Shown here: one piece after another, positions 5,758 through 7,629 of the stretch
Layout of the letters: each line of letters begins with the position of its first letter
How positions within the stretch are numbered: position 1 is the stretch's first letter
Assembly (NCBI RefSeq): GCF_937873925.1
Contig: NZ_CALNAT010000131.1
Location: forward strand, 1-7,629
DNA: 7,629 nucleotides
Origin: an uncultured Proteiniphilum sp.
GTDB lineage: Bacteria > Bacteroidota > Bacteroidia > Bacteroidales > Dysgonomonadaceae
Reading direction: 5' to 3'
Notes under the pieces: model-generated
Seen by the model: the letters and a program-made list of their open reading frames with translations, nothing else
The model's database searches: none
Told to the model about the DNA's origin: nothing
Translations under genes and position numbers: made by a program

Positions 5758-6332
5758 AAACACTAGCTCTGTTTGTATTACTTCTTTTAGCCGGTATTCT
5801 GATTCAACTGCTTCGAAAGAAACCACCCGAAGCAGAAAAAGATGCTACACCTATCCGTAAAAGTAACCCTGAAAAAACCATTATTGGAAAAAGCCGGGTT
5901 GTCCTGCGTTATCAAAGCCAACCACAGACACTTGCTGCCACTGATTCAGAATCAGAGGATCCGCATGAAAATAACGGTAATTTTGAATTGGATAACGAAC
6001 CGTTGAACCTTCAGCTGGAGTTGAAGTATGACTCTCCAAAACCTGTACTGGAAGATATGGATGCGGAAGTCGAAGAAGATATCCAACTGGTAATGGAAGG
6101 CGAAAGCCCGTTAGCGAACGGGTTTATATACGAAGAGATGAGTTTGGCTGTCGGTGAGGTAACTCATCCGTCGGGAAAACACAACACCCAGGCAGCGGAA
6201 ATACTGTACCGCATGCAAGATACGGAATGCGTTGCGCAACTGACAGCCCTTAGTCCAGAAAAAGCTGCCCATATTCACAACCTGATCAACCGGCATATCG
6301 AAACCGTTATCGCAACCCAGAAAAAGGAGTAA
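5754..6332 (+). CDS. TraD-position conjugal transfer protein, single N-terminal membrane anchor
   Basis: This 192-residue protein begins with one hydrophobic segment (residues 3-20, TLALFVLLLLAGILIQLL) followed by RKK, so the rest is predicted to be cytoplasmic. Residues 25-115 are low in complexity, charged and acidic (SESEDPHENN, EVEEDIQ), without a recognised fold. The C-terminal part from about 118 is more structured, with a predicted helical region around HNTQAAEILYRMQD and LSPEKAAHIHNLINRHIETV (167-186). Its position between the DUF3408 gene and traE matches the gene called traD in CTnDOT-type operons, but I identify it by position and not by a known domain. It starts in an ATGA overlap with the previous gene. 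Its function is unknown; a membrane-anchored adaptor near the ParA/RHH pair or the channel would fit. Confidence 0.8.
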   Translation: MKTLALFVLLLLAGILIQLLRKKPPEAEKDATPIRKSNPEKTIIGKSRVVLRYQSQPQTLAATDSESEDPHENNGNFELDNEPLNLQLELKYDSPKPVLEDMDAEVEEDIQLVMEGESPLANGFIYEEMSLAVGEVTHPSGKHNTQAAEILYRMQDTECVAQLTALSPEKAAHIHNLINRHIETVIATQKKE

Positions 6333-6347
6333 TCCCAGTATTAACCC

Positions 6348-6366
6348 GGCTTCTTGAAAAGAAGCC
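6348..6366 (+). repeat. Perfect 8-bp hairpin upstream of traE
   Basis: GGCTTCTT (6348-6355) pairs perfectly with AAGAAGCC (6359-6366) around the loop GAA. It sits in the only sizeable gap (50 bp) among the tra genes seen here, 16 bp before the traE ATG. No U-tract follows, so it is not a canonical terminator. It may be an mRNA processing or stabilising element, or may shield the traE start. Confidence 0.7.
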
Positions 6367-6382
6367 ACAAAACCTATGTAAT

Positions 6383-6682
6383 ATGGCAAAAAAGAAACTG
6401 TATTCCCTTTACATTTTTGTGATGATTGTTGCCGATGCGGCTGCCCAAGGCAACGGAGCCAGTGGAATTAACCAAGCCACACAAATGGTCACCTCGTATT
6501 TTGATCCGGCCACCAAACTGATTTATGCCATCGGAGCCGTTGTCGGTCTGATTGGCGGTGTAAAAGTGTACGGCAAGTTTTCGAGCGGAGACCCCGACAC
6601 TTCCAAAACTGCTGCTTCGTGGTTTGGTGCGTGTGTGTTCCTGATCGTGGCGGCTACTATTTTACGGGCTTTCTTTCTGTAA
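6383..6682 (+). CDS. traE: TraE, DUF4134 family, likely VirB2-like pilin/membrane subunit
   Basis: This 99-residue hydrophobic protein has the layout of DUF4134/TraE of Bacteroidetes conjugative transposons. A signal-like N-terminus is present (KKK at 3-5, hydrophobic 7-20, possible cleavage near ADAAAQG at 18-23). A short polar stretch with the TraE-like segment INQATQMVTSYFDPATKLIYAI (29-50) follows. Two further membrane segments are at about 44-62 and 80-98, separated by the polar loop GKFSSGDPDTSKT (64-76). Size, signal peptide and two membrane segments resemble VirB2/TrbC pilins; that equivalence is inference. It is the first gene after the 50-bp gap with the hairpin, which could allow expression different from the upstream genes, as expected for an abundant subunit. 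The stop is 3 bp before traF. Confidence 0.92.
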   Translation: MAKKKLYSLYIFVMIVADAAAQGNGASGINQATQMVTSYFDPATKLIYAIGAVVGLIGGVKVYGKFSSGDPDTSKTAASWFGACVFLIVAATILRAFFL

Positions 6683-6685
6683 GGT

Positions 6686-7009
6686 ATGGCACAGTTTGAA
6701 ATTAATAAAGGGGTTGGCCGCAGCGTCGAATTCAAGGGCTTGAAAAGCCAGTACCTTTTCCTGTTCGCCGGTGGGTTACTCGGAATGTTTATACTGACCG
6801 CCGTGCTTTATCTGGTCGGGTTGAATCCTTATATCTGTATTGTTACGGGTATGGGCGGCGCTATCTATATCGTGTGGAAAACGTTTCTCATGAACAAAAA
6901 ATACGGTGAACACGGGCTGATGAAGATCGCAGCCCGCAAGTACCATCCCCGTTACCTCATCAACCGGAAACGCATCGGTACATTGATTGGAAAGGGGCGT
7001 ACAAAATGA
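6686..7009 (+). CDS. traF: TraF, DUF4133 family, VirB3-like inner-membrane channel protein
   Basis: This 107-residue protein is of the DUF4133/TraF family. The conserved start MAQFEINKGVGRSVEFKGLKSQY is followed by two adjacent hydrophobic segments (about residues 23-44 and 48-66) and a basic tail (KKYGEHGLMKIAARKYHPRYLINRKR). This small two-helix hairpin placed directly before a VirB4-type ATPase is the arrangement of VirB3 in other type IV secretion systems, so a VirB3-like role is a good inference. It begins 3 bp after traE and ends in an ATGA overlap with traG, so the three genes are translationally coupled. Confidence 0.92.
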   Translation: MAQFEINKGVGRSVEFKGLKSQYLFLFAGGLLGMFILTAVLYLVGLNPYICIVTGMGGAIYIVWKTFLMNKKYGEHGLMKIAARKYHPRYLINRKRIGTLIGKGRTK

Positions 7010-7629
7010 GAAACATATCCAAGATGACCACACTGGAAAATAAGTTTCCTCTGCTTGCCATTGAAGGCAATTGTATTATTTCCAAAGATGCGGATGTGAC
7101 GGCTGTCTATCGGGTAGAACTTCCCGAACTGTTTACCGTAACAGCCAGTGAATACGAGGCCATACATTCCACGTGGCATAAAGCAATACGCGTTTTGCCA
7201 CATTTTACGGTGGTGCATAAGCAGGATTGGTTCCTGAAAGAAAATTATCACTCCGATATCCAAAAGGATGAAGTGAGTTTCCTTTCCCGAAGTTACGAAC
7301 GCCATTTCAACGAACGTCCGTTTCTCAACCACGAATGTTATCTCTACCTGACCAAAACCACCAAACAGCGGATGGCCCTGCAAAGCAATTTCACCACGCT
7401 GTGCAGGGGAAGTATTTTGCCCAAGGAGATCAAGGACGAAGAAACCGTGCTGCGGTTTTTGGAATCCGTCAGCCAGTTTGAACGGATCATGAACGATTCG
7501 GGATTCATCATATTAAAGCGGTTGAATGCTTCCGATATCAGTAGAAAGGGGGGACTATTGGAACGTTATTTTACGTTAGGCGGTAAAAGGGGAACACCCC
7601 TGAAAGACATCGCTTTCGGGGCTGACGAA
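7006..7629 (+). CDS. traG: TraG, VirB4-like conjugation ATPase, N-terminal part only
   Basis: The reading frame opens at the ATG 7006-7008, overlapping the traF stop as ATGA, and remains open for 208 codons to the window edge. The start (MRNISKMTTLENKFPLLAIEGNCIISKDADVTAVYRVELPELFTV) is characteristic of Bacteroidetes TraG, the VirB4-type ATPase that energises the conjugation channel. The visible part is the N-terminal domain preceding the ATPase core. It includes the segment YHSDIQKDEVSFLSRSYERHFNERPFLNHECYLYL (about 83-117). The Walker motifs lie beyond the window. A second in-frame ATG at codon 7 is a less likely start. The full protein in this family is around 800 residues, so about a quarter is seen. 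Confidence 0.93.
   Translation, partial: MRNISKMTTLENKFPLLAIEGNCIISKDADVTAVYRVELPELFTVTASEYEAIHSTWHKAIRVLPHFTVVHKQDWFLKENYHSDIQKDEVSFLSRSYERHFNERPFLNHECYLYLTKTTKQRMALQSNFTTLCRGSILPKEIKDEETVLRFLESVSQFERIMNDSGFIILKRLNASDISRKGGLLERYFTLGGKRGTPLKDIAFGADE

Noticed and set aside
6348..6366. Rho-independent terminator before traE
   Set aside because: The stem is perfect but no U-tract follows on either strand, and the operon clearly continues.
1..7629. CRISPR arrays, tRNA or rRNA genes, insertion sequences, attachment sites
   Set aside because: No spaced identical repeats, cloverleaf-like sequence, transposase or integrase gene, or duplicated att-like core was seen. The octamer array has no spacers and is not a CRISPR.

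Overview
The window is the core of a Bacteroidetes-type conjugative element (an integrative conjugative element or conjugative transposon of the CTnDOT/CTn341 kind). The evidence is gene content and order. A leftward mob operon (mobA-mobB-mobC) and a rightward tra operon (ParA-like traA, a DUF3408-type ribbon-helix-helix protein, a TraD-position membrane protein, traE, traF, traG) diverge from one intergenic control region of about 585 bp. Promoter -7 elements of the form TAnnTTTG and weak Shine-Dalgarno signals also fit the phylum. The host is most likely in the order Bacteroidales; the genus cannot be told from this sequence.

Layout, left to right. Positions 1-269 (minus strand) hold the N-terminal 89 codons of a GHKL-type (HSP90/MutL/MORC-like) ATPase that runs off the left edge. 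It is probably a cargo gene, with its own TAnnTTTG promoter element. Positions 405-4037 (minus strand) are the mob operon: the accessory DNA-binding protein MobA, the relaxase MobB, and the VirD4-type coupling protein MobC. Positions 4038-4622 are non-coding but dense in structure. They hold a 13-bp-arm palindrome, a candidate nic site matching the IncP-type core CTATCCTG inside a smaller hairpin, further inverted repeats, a mob promoter element, and an array of thirteen degenerate 8-bp direct repeats. Positions 4623-7629 (plus strand) are the start of the tra operon. Its genes are tightly coupled by overlaps, except for a 50-bp gap before traE that holds a perfect hairpin. TraG, the VirB4-like ATPase, runs off the right edge.

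How it works together (family knowledge plus inference): MobA and MobB form the relaxosome at oriT and nick one strand. MobC couples the relaxosome to the transfer channel. TraE, TraF and TraG are early components of the type IV secretion channel. The most interesting hypothesis is that the ParA-like protein, the RHH protein encoded by the overlapping next gene, and the strict 8-bp repeat array just upstream form a partition-like cassette. The design resembles the ParA/RHH/short-iteron systems of plasmids such as pSM19035 (delta/omega with 7-bp heptads), here embedded in a conjugation operon.
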